Assembly (NCBI RefSeq): GCF_000328475.2
Contig: NC_026478.1
Location: forward strand, 124,001 to 188,000
DNA length: 64,000 nt
Reading direction: 5' to 3'
From: Mycosarcoma maydis
Taxonomy: Eukaryota; Basidiomycota; Ustilaginomycetes; Ustilaginales
The notes below the pieces were generated by a model that worked only from the letters and a program-made list of their open reading frames with translations, was not told the DNA's origin and made no database searches. The position numbers and the translations under genes are program-made. This document shows positions 39,942-49,986 of the stretch, one piece after another (within the stretch, counting starts at the first letter, position 1; each line of letters starts with the position of its first letter).

Positions 39942-41939
39942 ATGCGCGAGTCGCGCACCACCTCGGCGACCGCCCTAGCGCGCGCGTCCAAACGTCGACG
40001 CGTACAGCGTTGCAGCGAACAAGTCGCACCTCGGCGTTCGACAACATGTTCGGTACCTTTGAACAGCAGCAGTACCACTCAAGATGCGTGCACACCATCC
40101 ACGTCGTGTTCAGCTGCTCCTAGCGGATGCTCGCGACCGGCACGTCTCGAACGCTTCCTCTCATGGTGTCGAACCGAGGCAATATACATCCACCCCGCTT
40201 TGGACGTGCGCTATATGGGCGATGCCACCTCGTGGAACATCTCGATCCACGCTCGATCGCACATCGACTACGATAGCGTCGTCGTCACGATCCCAAAGAC
40301 CGCAGTGCTCTCTCGCAAGACGTCAGCACTCTCGTCCGTCTTACAAGGCAAGTGGCTCAGCGATTCACACGAAACTGTCGGCCTCGAACTGGCACTCTGT
40401 CTGCTGTACGAGCGATGTCTTGGGGCAGCGTCGCGCTTCGAGCCTTTCCTCTCGATCCTTCCGCGCGTACGTATCCCCCTGCCTTTCCTCCAAGATGCCT
40501 CAGCACTCTCGAGCGCTTGCTCACCCTGGCGTTGGATCTCCGGCACGGAAACAGCCCGAATCAACCAGCGAGCATCGTATTGCTACCAGCTCTCCTCCTC
40601 CGAGCTTGGCTGGCCATACGACCACGATTACGGAATGTGCAAGGCCAAGGCGCTTGACTACTTCCACTCGTTCGGCATTCCGATCCTGGCTCGCAGCAAG
40701 CTGTTTGATGCGACACAGAGACAACATCTTGACGCATTGCAATCCGCATTCCTGACCGCCTACACGCACGTCTCTTCAAGAGACTTTATCGTGGATACGT
40801 ACCATGGGGTGGGCATGGTCCCCGTCGCGGATCTGTTCAACCATGCCGAAGTGCATACAGTTCAGTTTGAATCGGATCAGGACGTGTGTGAGTTTTGCGG
40901 CGTCGCGTTTTTGACGGCGCATGACGACCACATGTGCCGGCTGGGCGAGAAGAGCCAGGTGGACCAACAAGAATCCCAGGACGACGACGACGAGCAAGAG
41001 GACAATGCATCCTCGGATGACAGCAATGGAGCAAGCGACTTTCGAGAAGAAGCGAACAAGCAGACCAGAGAGCATGTAGACGATGATGACGACCAAGGAG
41101 GGCTCGAGTTGAGTGAGCATATGGACACGCTCGATATGCGTACGTTGGTCTCTCACTCGGCTGGGTGCGAGATGTACAACACGTACGGCACGCTCACCAA
41201 TGCGCTTCTGCTGACACGGTACGGGTTCTGCCTCGACACGGAAACCGACGTGGAGCGCTTCACGCTGGACGTGCGATTTCCGTCGGAGCGACAGGCGTAT
41301 CTTGAGGCGTTTGTAGCACAGCGCGTTCCTGGACTCACTTCACTGCGCCATGTCACGAGCATGTTCGACGAGGTCGTATCGCGGATCGCTGAACAGTTCT
41401 CGCAACCAGATCAATCCACTGCGATCGACGCGTTGCACCACCTCGAATCCCTCCTCCCGCCTTCCACGCCCGACTGGATCCATTCCACCTTCTGCCCTCT
41501 CCACACTCTCTCTACCTCCACCTCGAACCTCAATCCCGACCCCGACCCCGACCCCGACCCCGATCTCGTCGACAGAGACCACATCCACCCTCTGTTCCTC
41601 TCGTCGACCGGCCAAGCCAGCCTCCCCCTCTTCCTCCTCACCCTCCTCATCCTTCTCCCCGCGCCGCCCCGCAACCATGCGTTCAACTTGGCCCACTCGC
41701 ACTTGCACCTCGATTCCGTTCGCGTCCAGACGGCTCTGCACACGCTCCTCACATTCGCCTCATCGCGTCGCAAACGCCTCTACATCTCAAAGCTCATCGA
41801 ACCAGCTCTCGTCACCCTCCAACTTGAGCATGCATACCTCGAAAAAGCCTGCATCCAACACGCCTACCAGGAATACGTCGCCACAAGCACAGCCATCTCT
41901 ATTCTCCAAGACCTCACCAGCTCGCGCGAGAATCCATGA
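39942..41939 (+). CDS. SET-domain protein lysine methyltransferase, Rkm/SETD6 type
   Basis: A 665-residue member of the Rubisco-LSMT-like SET group, which methylates non-histone proteins such as ribosomal proteins or elongation factors. Seen: the FLSWCRTEAIYIHPAL start of the domain (about 75-90), the cofactor motif GMVPVADLFNH (291-301), and the YNTYGTLTNALLLTRYGF block (412-429) with the catalytic-type Tyr. Between them lies an insertion with a C-x2-C...H-x2-H-x-C cluster (about 313-331) and a long acidic stretch. After 430 comes a helical substrate-binding half, interrupted by a Pro-Asp repeat (about 531-543). The N-terminal 70 residues are basic and low in complexity; the ATG at 39942 is in frame, but a different first exon is possible. 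Confidence 0.8.
   Translation: MRESRTTSATALARASKRRRVQRCSEQVAPRRSTTCSVPLNSSSTTQDACTPSTSCSAAPSGCSRPARLERFLSWCRTEAIYIHPALDVRYMGDATSWNISIHARSHIDYDSVVVTIPKTAVLSRKTSALSSVLQGKWLSDSHETVGLELALCLLYERCLGAASRFEPFLSILPRVRIPLPFLQDASALSSACSPWRWISGTETARINQRASYCYQLSSSELGWPYDHDYGMCKAKALDYFHSFGIPILARSKLFDATQRQHLDALQSAFLTAYTHVSSRDFIVDTYHGVGMVPVADLFNHAEVHTVQFESDQDVCEFCGVAFLTAHDDHMCRLGEKSQVDQQESQDDDDEQEDNASSDDSNGASDFREEANKQTREHVDDDDDQGGLELSEHMDTLDMRTLVSHSAGCEMYNTYGTLTNALLLTRYGFCLDTETDVERFTLDVRFPSERQAYLEAFVAQRVPGLTSLRHVTSMFDEVVSRIAEQFSQPDQSTAIDALHHLESLLPPSTPDWIHSTFCPLHTLSTSTSNLNPDPDPDPDPDLVDRDHIHPLFLSSTGQASLPLFLLTLLILLPAPPRNHAFNLAHSHLHLDSVRVQTALHTLLTFASSRRKRLYISKLIEPALVTLQLEHAYLEKACIQHAYQEYVATSTAISILQDLTSSRENP
41537..41566. 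repeat. Pro-Asp coding repeat in the SET gene
   Basis: Tandem CCCGAC units encode about five Pro-Asp pairs. The repeat is in frame and lies in a loop of the C-terminal half. Confidence 0.85.
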
Positions 41940-42011
41940 TTCTCCTCGACACATACACTGTTGATAAGTTAGATACAAACATTCGTGATTGCTCGTCATT
42001 CCAGCGTGATG

Positions 42012-45000
42012 CTAGAACGTCTGCCAGCCACCCTGGTCCATGGCAGCCTCAATCTTTCTCGCAACAATATTCGCCACGCCATGGCCCCATATCTGCTTGC
42101 GCAACTCGTCGTACCTCTGCTGATGCAGCTTCTGCGGCCTACCCTTCCTCAGCCCCACATCAATCTCTCCATGACTGTCCAGATACGGCGACAAGAAGTG
42201 GAACGTCCCATTCCCCTGGTACAGCAACAAGACCAGGTTGCTCTTGATCTTAAAGTACGCACCCACACTTCCGCCACAGCTGTCCATGTGTTGGTTGCAC
42301 TCGCCGCGCTCGCCATCGTCTTCGCTCTGACAGCAAAACGACTGCAGACAGACTACGTCGCCGCACATCAAGCACAGCGCTGGCTCCGGTGGAACGTTGC
42401 CGCACTTCTTGCATGGCCGACGACGCGTATCTTGCAGCAGCGTCGCCAGATCCGCCGGAAGTTTCGCCAGTTCGTAGATGTGAGGATGCTCCAGCAGCAA
42501 CGTCGGGTGCGATTCGGCCGCTTGCAGATACGAAGAGGCAAGCGAATGCAGTCCTGCCGAAGAACGGCCCAGCGTTCCACTAGCCAAGGATGCACTCCCC
42601 GAGGCGCTGCCAACACCTGCGATTGCAGCTGCTGCACTCGACGGTCGATCGTGCGCAGCCGAATTGGATGCCTGACTACCACCGAACAGCGAATTGCCCA
42701 GCGGCGCAGGTTGGATCGGCAACGGCCGGAACAGCGAGGCCAGCGGCACATAAGCATGCTTGATCCACCCTTCCACCAAGCTTGCCATCGTCGTCTGCTT
42801 CTCTGCGCGCACCGGCAAAGCTTCGGAAGGCAACGGGATGTGCAGCTCCGATAGAAGCCGGCGATACTCGGCAGGCGACCCTTCTCCCACCTGCATCGCC
42901 TCGACGTCAGCACCTCCAAGGCCTGCCCTCGATACGCCCAGCACGCGTCGCAGAATCGCAGCGCGACGCAGGAAGGGCAATGTATAGCTGCAGATCATCT
43001 TAGCCAATGTATCGTCGTCCAAGTTGTCAAAACCCAGCGTGATGTTGCCCCTGGCGTAACCGACAAAGCCGATAATGTTGGCGACAGTCCAGCGAACGTC
43101 CGGGAATATGAGCCTCGCCTCCTCGACGTCTTCCTTGCTGATGTGCCCCGGCTTGAGACCAGCACCGGGTCGAGGTGCAGAAGATGGTCCAAAGAGGGTC
43201 CCCATGTGACCATACACCTGCGGCCAAATCGACGGTTGCGCCAGACCAAACACAGTCTGCACCAGACAAACGTAGTACATGAGAGCCGTACACTGCGTCA
43301 ATGCATCTGGTGCCACCACTGCAGCTTCGATGAGGATCGACATAGGATCGCGGAGCAGGAGCGGCGACCGGACCGCGTCGTCGCCACCCCAGTGTGGCAG
43401 CAATCGCTTGAGAAGTCCACGCCGGATAATGTCGGGGCCCTTTGACCCCTCGTGGAACGTCAACGTCGACACGCGCAGGCAGTGAATCAACGATCTCAAC
43501 AGTTCAAGAGTAGAATCGTTGAGCGCGTCAGCGACGGTCCTCTGCTCCACCGGAACGGTGCAGTCCGTGGAGGGCGAAGGCGTCATTCCACGTTGAGCCG
43601 CTTCGAGCATCGCTATCGTGTACGCGACGAGCTCCTCTGGAATGTACATTTTGCGACCCTGCGGTGCCAGAATCGTGTGTTGCTGCAGTTTCTCCCTGGC
43701 CGCTTTGGTGGTGTGGGACATAGGCTTGAGCACATTCATAAGTCGATCAATCATCTGGCCGGTGGAGCGGTCGATGTTGGCCATCTCGAGCCGCATCTGC
43801 AACGAGCTTTGCGAGTGATCAACAAAGAAAGGCAGGAACGCGCCGCTACCATGATCCGTCTCCTGGTAGTCGGCAACATTGGTCTTGGACGAGTGCTTCA
43901 GGATGTCGATGTTGATCTTGCGGATCCAGTCTTGCAATGATGATTCGTCCGGCACAACTGAGCCAAACGGCGCAAACATGCCTTCTGCAGAAGTTGTAGA
44001 AGCGACGTCGGCCACCGGCAAGATCACATTGCCGAGACTCTTGCAGAGCGGGCAGATGAATTCGGAACGGTGCAAGTCCTCTGGGTGGTTACGAGCGATC
44101 TGTTGCGTATGGCGTTGCTCAACGCTTCGACAGTAGGTCTCAAAGCAGTGCAGATGCATGAGATGACCACAAGCCGAAGCAAAAAATCCAAGGCGGTGGT
44201 CCTCCTGCGGAAAGCTGCCGTACGCGGGTCCCTGCCTTGCCTTTGCGTTCTGCGGTAGACCCGATCGACCCATAGGCGCTGTGCCTTGGATTCGCTTGCC
44301 AGTACTGCTGCCGCGGTCCATGGTGAGCGGCGCTTCTAGCGCCTGCTGCAAGCTGGGTGCATCTTGCTTGGGAGTCATGCGCATCATCCTGCTGGGCTGA
44401 ATATGGGCGAGACTGCCAAACGCCTTGTCCGAGCCCAGATTCTCTTGGCACAGGATGCAGCTGCCCCATGTCCTCTTCGGCGCTTTGCCTTCCGCACCGA
44501 CAGACGAAGTAGCCGCGTCCACCTCGCCTTCGTCATCGTCATCGTCGTCGTCATCATCGGCACCGAGCTGATCAAGTAAACTCTTTTGCTGCGCCGAAAA
44601 TTTCTGCATTATAGCGGCCTGACGTGCCTTTGCGGCGGCTCGTCGAGCTTCCTCGGCGCTTTTCTTCTTCGGGGCACCACTTGCTGCCGAGCCTGATCCA
44701 TCGGCCGAGATTGCACCGCGCCCTGTGGCGGAAAAGTGGGGCCGCACGATGCTGCGCGCCTTTTCCGAATGCGACGCTAGCTTTTCGAGACACCACGTGA
44801 TCTTGCCCTTGAATGGCTTGAACTTTTCCAGAAGCTCGACACGGCACAGCATCTCAACAAGGGTTGCCTCGGCAGCTGGCTTTGGCTCGGCTTCTGCGCC
44901 TGCATCGTCCGCAGCTTCCAGTTGTGAGATGAGCAGGCTCGCTGCTTTGTCTGCAAAGCTGTCGGCGGCATCGACCAAGCCGATCATAACAATCTGCAGC

Positions 45001-48000
45001 GCCGCGTCGACGAGCATGTCCGGGGCATATGCGAATAAGGAGCGAGTCTGATCCAATGCCTTGAAAAGCAGCGAGACGAGTATATCGTTCGAGAGAACAT
45101 CAGGCAAGCGGCCAAATAGTGTGCCGCGAAGCTGGTGCAGTGATGCACTTGGGACCCAAGGCGGAAGCTCTTCGTCCTTGATGGCAGAAACCGTGCGTCC
45201 GCTGCTGTGAGCCAGCCGTTTCTTTTGACGTTCTCGAAGCACCTCCTCCACCTTCTCGCGCTGATTACGCGTGTAGTGGAAGAAGAAAGGTTGAATTTCG
45301 GCGTAGCACTCGTCCTTGAGCTCGAAGATACCGAAATCGTGCGTACCATCGGGGGCGCGGAAGGTCGACACCTGCGACAAGATTCGCTCAAAAGCCGCAT
45401 GGTCGGTGAACTTTTCGGGGATGTTCTTGGTTACGTCGGTGAATGTTCCTTGGCCCAGCGCGAGGAAATGGATGACCTCGCGTCGAATCTGTGCTTCGAT
45501 AGGCCAGGCGCATACCGACGACATCTCGGACAAGCACGTCGTGATAAGGAAAAGGAGCTCTTCTGCCAGGAAGACGCCTTGCACTGTATCGTAGGGCTTG
45601 TCTGCCGGCGAATCCGTCTGGTTGAACCAGTTGAGAAGATGAAAGCGATCGAGCAGGGTAAGCAGGTAGCGGTCCGTGTCAATCATAGCAAAGCCAGCCT
45701 GGACAAGCAGCAGATCCTGGTCGTACATGATGGCACGCATGGAATTGTCGCGATAGTGATGCGCTTGAGAGCGGATGACGAAACCGTTGCGTACCCACAT
45801 GTTGCAGCGGATCTGCGCAAGCTTGACACAGACGCGCAGCGGAGAGTCGATGGCGACCAGCAAGTTGTCTTCGTCCACTCTGGTGCGCAGCAACGCGTCG
45901 AGACGTTCGGAGCCGGACCATGTCTGCAATGCGTCATGCCCAACGACGGAGATTTGCCTGATCAGCTCGGCGAGAAGCCAATGCAGCGGGTGGTGAAAGC
46001 TGATAGGTTGCGACTCGACCGCAAATGAAATGACGGACATGGTTTTTGTTCCAGCACTAGTGCCAATGGTGTAGCTGGCATCGTGAAAGGTGGTCTGAGG
46101 CCACGAATCCGGGTCTTCGATTGCCAGCTTGCAAGAGCTCCAATAAATGGCGTAGATGGTGACCACGATGGCCGCGACAAGCTTTTCGGGCTGGGCATGG
46201 GCAAACGCCTCGCCAAACATCTTGGCGGCCTTACCGAGATGCGAGCTGATGTGAAAGACGGGGATCCACATTTCGCTCTCGAATTCGACGTGAGCTGAAA
46301 CAGCTCGCTTGGACGGATGGATCGCCTGGAAAAGAGACAGGCAGGCGAGGAAATAGTCGAGATGCTCACGCTCTGCCTTTGCGATGAGCTTCTGTACGCC
46401 TTCGGACGCAAGCAGGTAGCGGATGTCGTAAAAGATGTGGTAGCTGCGCGATTGACGCAAAAAGATGAGGTGAACGTTGGCCTGGCTTTGAATACGCGTC
46501 GGTGGTGGGAGGATGAGGTCCATCTTTTCGTTGACGAGCGAGCCGGCAAAGATGGACTGAAGAAGCAGGAGGAGCTTGGACAAGAAGCCCACCTTGTCGA
46601 CCAGCATGGTTGCGATCGAGGGCACGCTGAAGAGCTGGACGGTTAAGAAGCAAATGGAATATTCTTGCTCGCGATCCTTGATCATGAAGGTCTCGACGAG
46701 TTTGGGATAGATCTTGGCAAAGCGCAGCGCTACCTCCTTCTTGATCTCTCGGCGGGCGATGAGGGACATGAGGAGCGCCTTGATGTCGATGCGAGCCGAC
46801 TTCCACAGCTTGCAATCCATCAGTAGGAGGCCCTCGTAGTGAGTAAGGTCGCGAGGGTCGAAGAATTCCGGGCTCATTGAGCCTGCCTCGATCGGCTTGA
46901 GAGGATGAAAGGGGGTGAAAAAACTGCGGGCGACAATGTGCTTGAACGCAGCAGCGTCGGGCTTGAGAGGTTGACCTAGCCAAGAACTGAGCGGAATCGA
47001 CGACGACAATGTGGTAGCACCGTGCGATGAGGGAAGATAGAGATTGCAGTTGGACAAATCCATCAGGAAGTTGAGCACGATTTGAATGACTTCCTCGGCA
47101 AAGACGTCGAAAGCGGGTCGAATAGTGACAGCGAGATCGATGGAATGCAAGACACGCGCGATCTGATGAAGACGGCGCAGGTCCGAACCAACCTCGATGA
47201 TTTCCCGGCCGTGCTTGTCAACGCGCTCCGCGACACCTTTTGCGTCATGCTCAGAGCGGCCTGTTGCATCGGTGACAATGTCGATCACCTGGCTGAAACT
47301 GTGCTTTTCGTCGTTCCACAGTAGCACCGCATATTGGCGATTGGTGCTGTTAGAGTCGCCGGTGACTTGCGCCTTTGCGCCATCCAAGCCGAATTTTCTC
47401 CATGGCTCAGAGGCGGAGAGCATCTCGCTAGCTGCCATGACATTGTCGGAAGTGAGGTCTGGTTGTGTGTCGAGGGAGTGGGGGGCCGACCGCCAGCTAC
47501 TGCCTTCGGCCATGTATTTGCTGCCTGGGCTCGAGCGGCTAGCTCTAGGCGCGCGTGAACCCCAGGCGCGGTGCGAGTTGATCTCGTCGTCTTGTTCGTC
47601 CTCGTCGATGCTATCGCCTACCAGATTGTCTACCTCGACTGCACTCATGTCCTCATCGCTATCGCGCGGTCCCGTGGTGCTGCTTTTGCGCTTGGATGGG
47701 GTGCTACTGGATTGCTGCGAGACGAGACCGTCCTGGAGGCTGGGCAGCTGGGATACCACGTCTGGAGTATGCAGGGAAGAGACAACCTCAAACTCGGGAG
47801 CATGGTCAAAGACAGTGACGATGAGCATGACCAGCTCGGAGATTACGTCCAGCAGAGGGTCACGGAGCTGCGAGGGGAGTGCGGCTAGAGCCGCGTCAAT
47901 CTGATCGAGACCATCGGCCTCTTCGGATGTGACTGAGGGTGCTTCAGGCTGAGTGGCACTGGAAATGACGTGGTGAGGCGGTTGGGATTCACTTTCGAGC

Positions 48001-48683
48001 TCCATGTCGGCGTTGGCAGTGATGGAGTTGGAGAAGGATTGTGAGTGGTAGCGACAGCAGACGTCCTGCTTCCAAGCCTCGGGGTCTCCGCAGTCACAGC
48101 AGCCTCCGTTCGAGGATGAGACACTGAAGACAACGTCGTGGTTATGCTTGGCGTGGATGGAAGCTTGAAAGCAGGGAGCACATTGAACACAAGTGTCATC
48201 GAGGCTGCATTCTCGGCATCGGTAAACGGCCTCGCCCTTTTGGAAAAGGTGACCGCACGGCATGCCTCTGCGGGATTCCGAGTATTCGGGACCAAGGAGA
48301 TCGGGATCTTCGACATCATCGTAGGCGCTCGAGGTGGACCAGGGCGATTGCGCTCGCTGCGCCTGTTTTCCCTTTTTGCGCGCTAGCGCAACTTGGCGAG
48401 TCTCTTCAATCTGAGCGCGTGACAAGTTCCAGCCATAGGATGCGAGAAGCGCAAGCGCCTGAGAGACGCTGGTGGTGGGGTCGCATGGTATGAAAACGGC
48501 GGGGCTGGGAACGCTTTCGAGGAGATGACGAAAGAGGTTTTTGTGAAGCGTTGATGTGATCTCTGGGGTGATGATGTAGGTGGAAGGAGCGGATTGATCG
48601 GGCAAAGGCACCAAGCGGGAAAGGAGATCGCAAACGGCGATCTTGGCCGACCTCGCGCTGCGCGAAGCAGAACCTCGGCGCAT
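42012..48683 (-). CDS. UBR1: E3 ubiquitin ligase UBR1 (N-recognin)
   Basis: A 2223-residue N-end-rule ubiquitin ligase in one exon; it recognises destabilising N-terminal residues and, with an Rad6-type E2, marks proteins for the proteasome. Domains: UBR box at about 141-213 (CGHLFQKGEAVYRC, then clustered Cys/His ending CCRYHS); a ClpS-like domain at about 450-535 (YAVLLWNDEKHSFSQVID); a helical middle; a RING-H2 at about 1408-1550 starting CILCQENL and closing with CGHLMHLHCFETYC and FICPLCKSLGN, with an insertion inside; and the C-terminal UBLC cap near 2090-2155 (CKKCGNVP, CLMCGDVVCLQSFCC). An acidic Ser-rich linker separates UBR box and ClpS domain. The frame opens at 48695 with TTG; ATG is at 48683. 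It is slightly longer than yeast Ubr1 (1950). Confidence 0.95.
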   Translation of the reverse strand: MRRGSASRSARSAKIAVCDLLSRLVPLPDQSAPSTYIITPEITSTLHKNLFRHLLESVPSPAVFIPCDPTTSVSQALALLASYGWNLSRAQIEETRQVALARKKGKQAQRAQSPWSTSSAYDDVEDPDLLGPEYSESRRGMPCGHLFQKGEAVYRCRECSLDDTCVQCAPCFQASIHAKHNHDVVFSVSSSNGGCCDCGDPEAWKQDVCCRYHSQSFSNSITANADMELESESQPPHHVISSATQPEAPSVTSEEADGLDQIDAALAALPSQLRDPLLDVISELVMLIVTVFDHAPEFEVVSSLHTPDVVSQLPSLQDGLVSQQSSSTPSKRKSSTTGPRDSDEDMSAVEVDNLVGDSIDEDEQDDEINSHRAWGSRAPRASRSSPGSKYMAEGSSWRSAPHSLDTQPDLTSDNVMAASEMLSASEPWRKFGLDGAKAQVTGDSNSTNRQYAVLLWNDEKHSFSQVIDIVTDATGRSEHDAKGVAERVDKHGREIIEVGSDLRRLHQIARVLHSIDLAVTIRPAFDVFAEEVIQIVLNFLMDLSNCNLYLPSSHGATTLSSSIPLSSWLGQPLKPDAAAFKHIVARSFFTPFHPLKPIEAGSMSPEFFDPRDLTHYEGLLLMDCKLWKSARIDIKALLMSLIARREIKKEVALRFAKIYPKLVETFMIKDREQEYSICFLTVQLFSVPSIATMLVDKVGFLSKLLLLLQSIFAGSLVNEKMDLILPPPTRIQSQANVHLIFLRQSRSYHIFYDIRYLLASEGVQKLIAKAEREHLDYFLACLSLFQAIHPSKRAVSAHVEFESEMWIPVFHISSHLGKAAKMFGEAFAHAQPEKLVAAIVVTIYAIYWSSCKLAIEDPDSWPQTTFHDASYTIGTSAGTKTMSVISFAVESQPISFHHPLHWLLAELIRQISVVGHDALQTWSGSERLDALLRTRVDEDNLLVAIDSPLRVCVKLAQIRCNMWVRNGFVIRSQAHHYRDNSMRAIMYDQDLLLVQAGFAMIDTDRYLLTLLDRFHLLNWFNQTDSPADKPYDTVQGVFLAEELLFLITTCLSEMSSVCAWPIEAQIRREVIHFLALGQGTFTDVTKNIPEKFTDHAAFERILSQVSTFRAPDGTHDFGIFELKDECYAEIQPFFFHYTRNQREKVEEVLRERQKKRLAHSSGRTVSAIKDEELPPWVPSASLHQLRGTLFGRLPDVLSNDILVSLLFKALDQTRSLFAYAPDMLVDAALQIVMIGLVDAADSFADKAASLLISQLEAADDAGAEAEPKPAAEATLVEMLCRVELLEKFKPFKGKITWCLEKLASHSEKARSIVRPHFSATGRGAISADGSGSAASGAPKKKSAEEARRAAAKARQAAIMQKFSAQQKSLLDQLGADDDDDDDDDEGEVDAATSSVGAEGKAPKRTWGSCILCQENLGSDKAFGSLAHIQPSRMMRMTPKQDAPSLQQALEAPLTMDRGSSTGKRIQGTAPMGRSGLPQNAKARQGPAYGSFPQEDHRLGFFASACGHLMHLHCFETYCRSVEQRHTQQIARNHPEDLHRSEFICPLCKSLGNVILPVADVASTTSAEGMFAPFGSVVPDESSLQDWIRKINIDILKHSSKTNVADYQETDHGSGAFLPFFVDHSQSSLQMRLEMANIDRSTGQMIDRLMNVLKPMSHTTKAAREKLQQHTILAPQGRKMYIPEELVAYTIAMLEAAQRGMTPSPSTDCTVPVEQRTVADALNDSTLELLRSLIHCLRVSTLTFHEGSKGPDIIRRGLLKRLLPHWGGDDAVRSPLLLRDPMSILIEAAVVAPDALTQCTALMYYVCLVQTVFGLAQPSIWPQVYGHMGTLFGPSSAPRPGAGLKPGHISKEDVEEARLIFPDVRWTVANIIGFVGYARGNITLGFDNLDDDTLAKMICSYTLPFLRRAAILRRVLGVSRAGLGGADVEAMQVGEGSPAEYRRLLSELHIPLPSEALPVRAEKQTTMASLVEGWIKHAYVPLASLFRPLPIQPAPLGNSLFGGSQASNSAAHDRPSSAAAAIAGVGSASGSASLASGTLGRSSAGLHSLASSYLQAAESHPTLLLEHPHIYELAKLPADLATLLQDTRRRPCKKCGNVPPEPALCLMCGDVVCLQSFCCQSEDDGERGECNQHMDSCGGSVGAYFKIKSNLVLLLYQGNGTFHFLSPYLDSHGEIDVGLRKGRPQKLHQQRYDELRKQIWGHGVANIVARKIEAAMDQGGWQTF

Positions 48684-49986
48684 AGTGTTTAGCAAGCCGT
48701 GGCAGAGGCGGAAAGCGCAGTGACGGTGTGCTGGAAGATGGTTGCGGGTGAATGTTTGCTACGCCCGAGACTGTCGTGTTTGAAATGCTTGGCAGCAAAC
48801 GATGAGAAGAGCGAGGGCGCAACTGATCCAACTTGGATGCTGTACGCTTCGTTTACGTTGGAGCAACGGTTGAACGATGCCAGAAAACCTGATTGATGAC
48901 GAGGAAAAAGGATGGTGGCGAGACAAGGAAGAGGTGGAGAGCAACTCAGTTGACTGAGTGAAAGCAGTAAGCAACACTCACGACATACGGCCACAGAGCC
49001 GTGGATTCACGATTCGCAAAGAGGCGAGCTGAGTTGCCTTTGTGCGTCGGTGCTTATTCTCACTCGTCACTCACGACTTGTGACTCTCGTGTCTCTGTGC
49101 ACTCAAAAACTCATTCGTGATTGACTGACTGTGAAATTTCACGTTTGATAGCCGCTCGAGCCTCACGCCTTTTTCTCTATAAGTTATACAGTAACTCACA
49201 CTCACGACTCGTGACTATATATAACTTATATATATTTTCCCCCCGATATTCGAGATTCACGATTGCACATTTAAGCGCTCTCCACGCACGGCTGTCTGGC
49301 GGTTGGGGGGATGCACACAGGCATGGAAAAATCGTGAATCACGCAGTCAGGAGTCTGTGAGTCTGCAGGCAATCACGAATCGTGAATCTTGAATCACCGT
49401 CATCGACAAGTCACGAGTTGGTCGTTCAGCACGCACCGTGGCAGCTTGCGGCATCTGTCAGACTGTGAGAGCCTGCATACCGCACAGCCGACCTGCAATT
49501 TCACGTTTCGTGTTTCCACACGTTCACGTTTCACAGCTACGATACGGTCACACCGCACAAACGCGAATCACGGAACGGCCAAAATATGATCTTTACTAAC
49601 GTCACCATCTATCCTCGTCTTTTTTCGACAGGCCAACAGCAGCAGCAGAAGAAGAAGAAGAAGAAGAAGAAGAAGAAGAAGAAGAAGAAGAAGAAGAAGA
49701 AGAAGCAGGAGGGATTCTTGACCACTCACCATCGCATGTATTGATGCTTTCGACGCCTGAGGTACAATATACAATACACACATGAGAAAGAGGTGATAGA
49801 GATGCAATGTTGACAGTGTTTTGGGTGTCGGGTATCAAATGCAAACAACGGAGCAATGCTTTGGCAAAAGTTGAGCGTTCACCGTCTAGAGGAATGGCGG
49901 CCTCGCGTCTGGCACATCAGACGTCAAACAAAGGAGAGGGGTTCTGCTGCATAGTGGAGAGACTGCTGCAATGTCACCACGACATA
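48684..49986. other. 1.3-kb intergenic region with microsatellite
   Basis: Upstream of UBR1 and downstream of the permease gene. Contains scattered motif copies (about 49004, 49372-49395), an AT-rich patch near 49195-49235 and the (AAG)19 run. No gene seen. Confidence 0.5.
49637..49705. repeat. Triplet microsatellite (CAG)4(AAG)19
   Basis: Four CAG units followed by nineteen uninterrupted AAG units. On the minus strand this gives poly-Leu or poly-Ser frames that are not genes. Confidence 0.97.

Noticed and set aside
41340..41741. Glu/Gly-rich minus frame opposite the SET gene
   Set aside because: Shadow of the low-complexity Ser/Pro/Asp coding region on the plus strand.
45207..46028. 273-codon plus frame antisense to UBR1 (and 47197-47904)
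   Set aside because: Shadow of the strongly coding UBR1 strand; composition is the mirror of the real gene.
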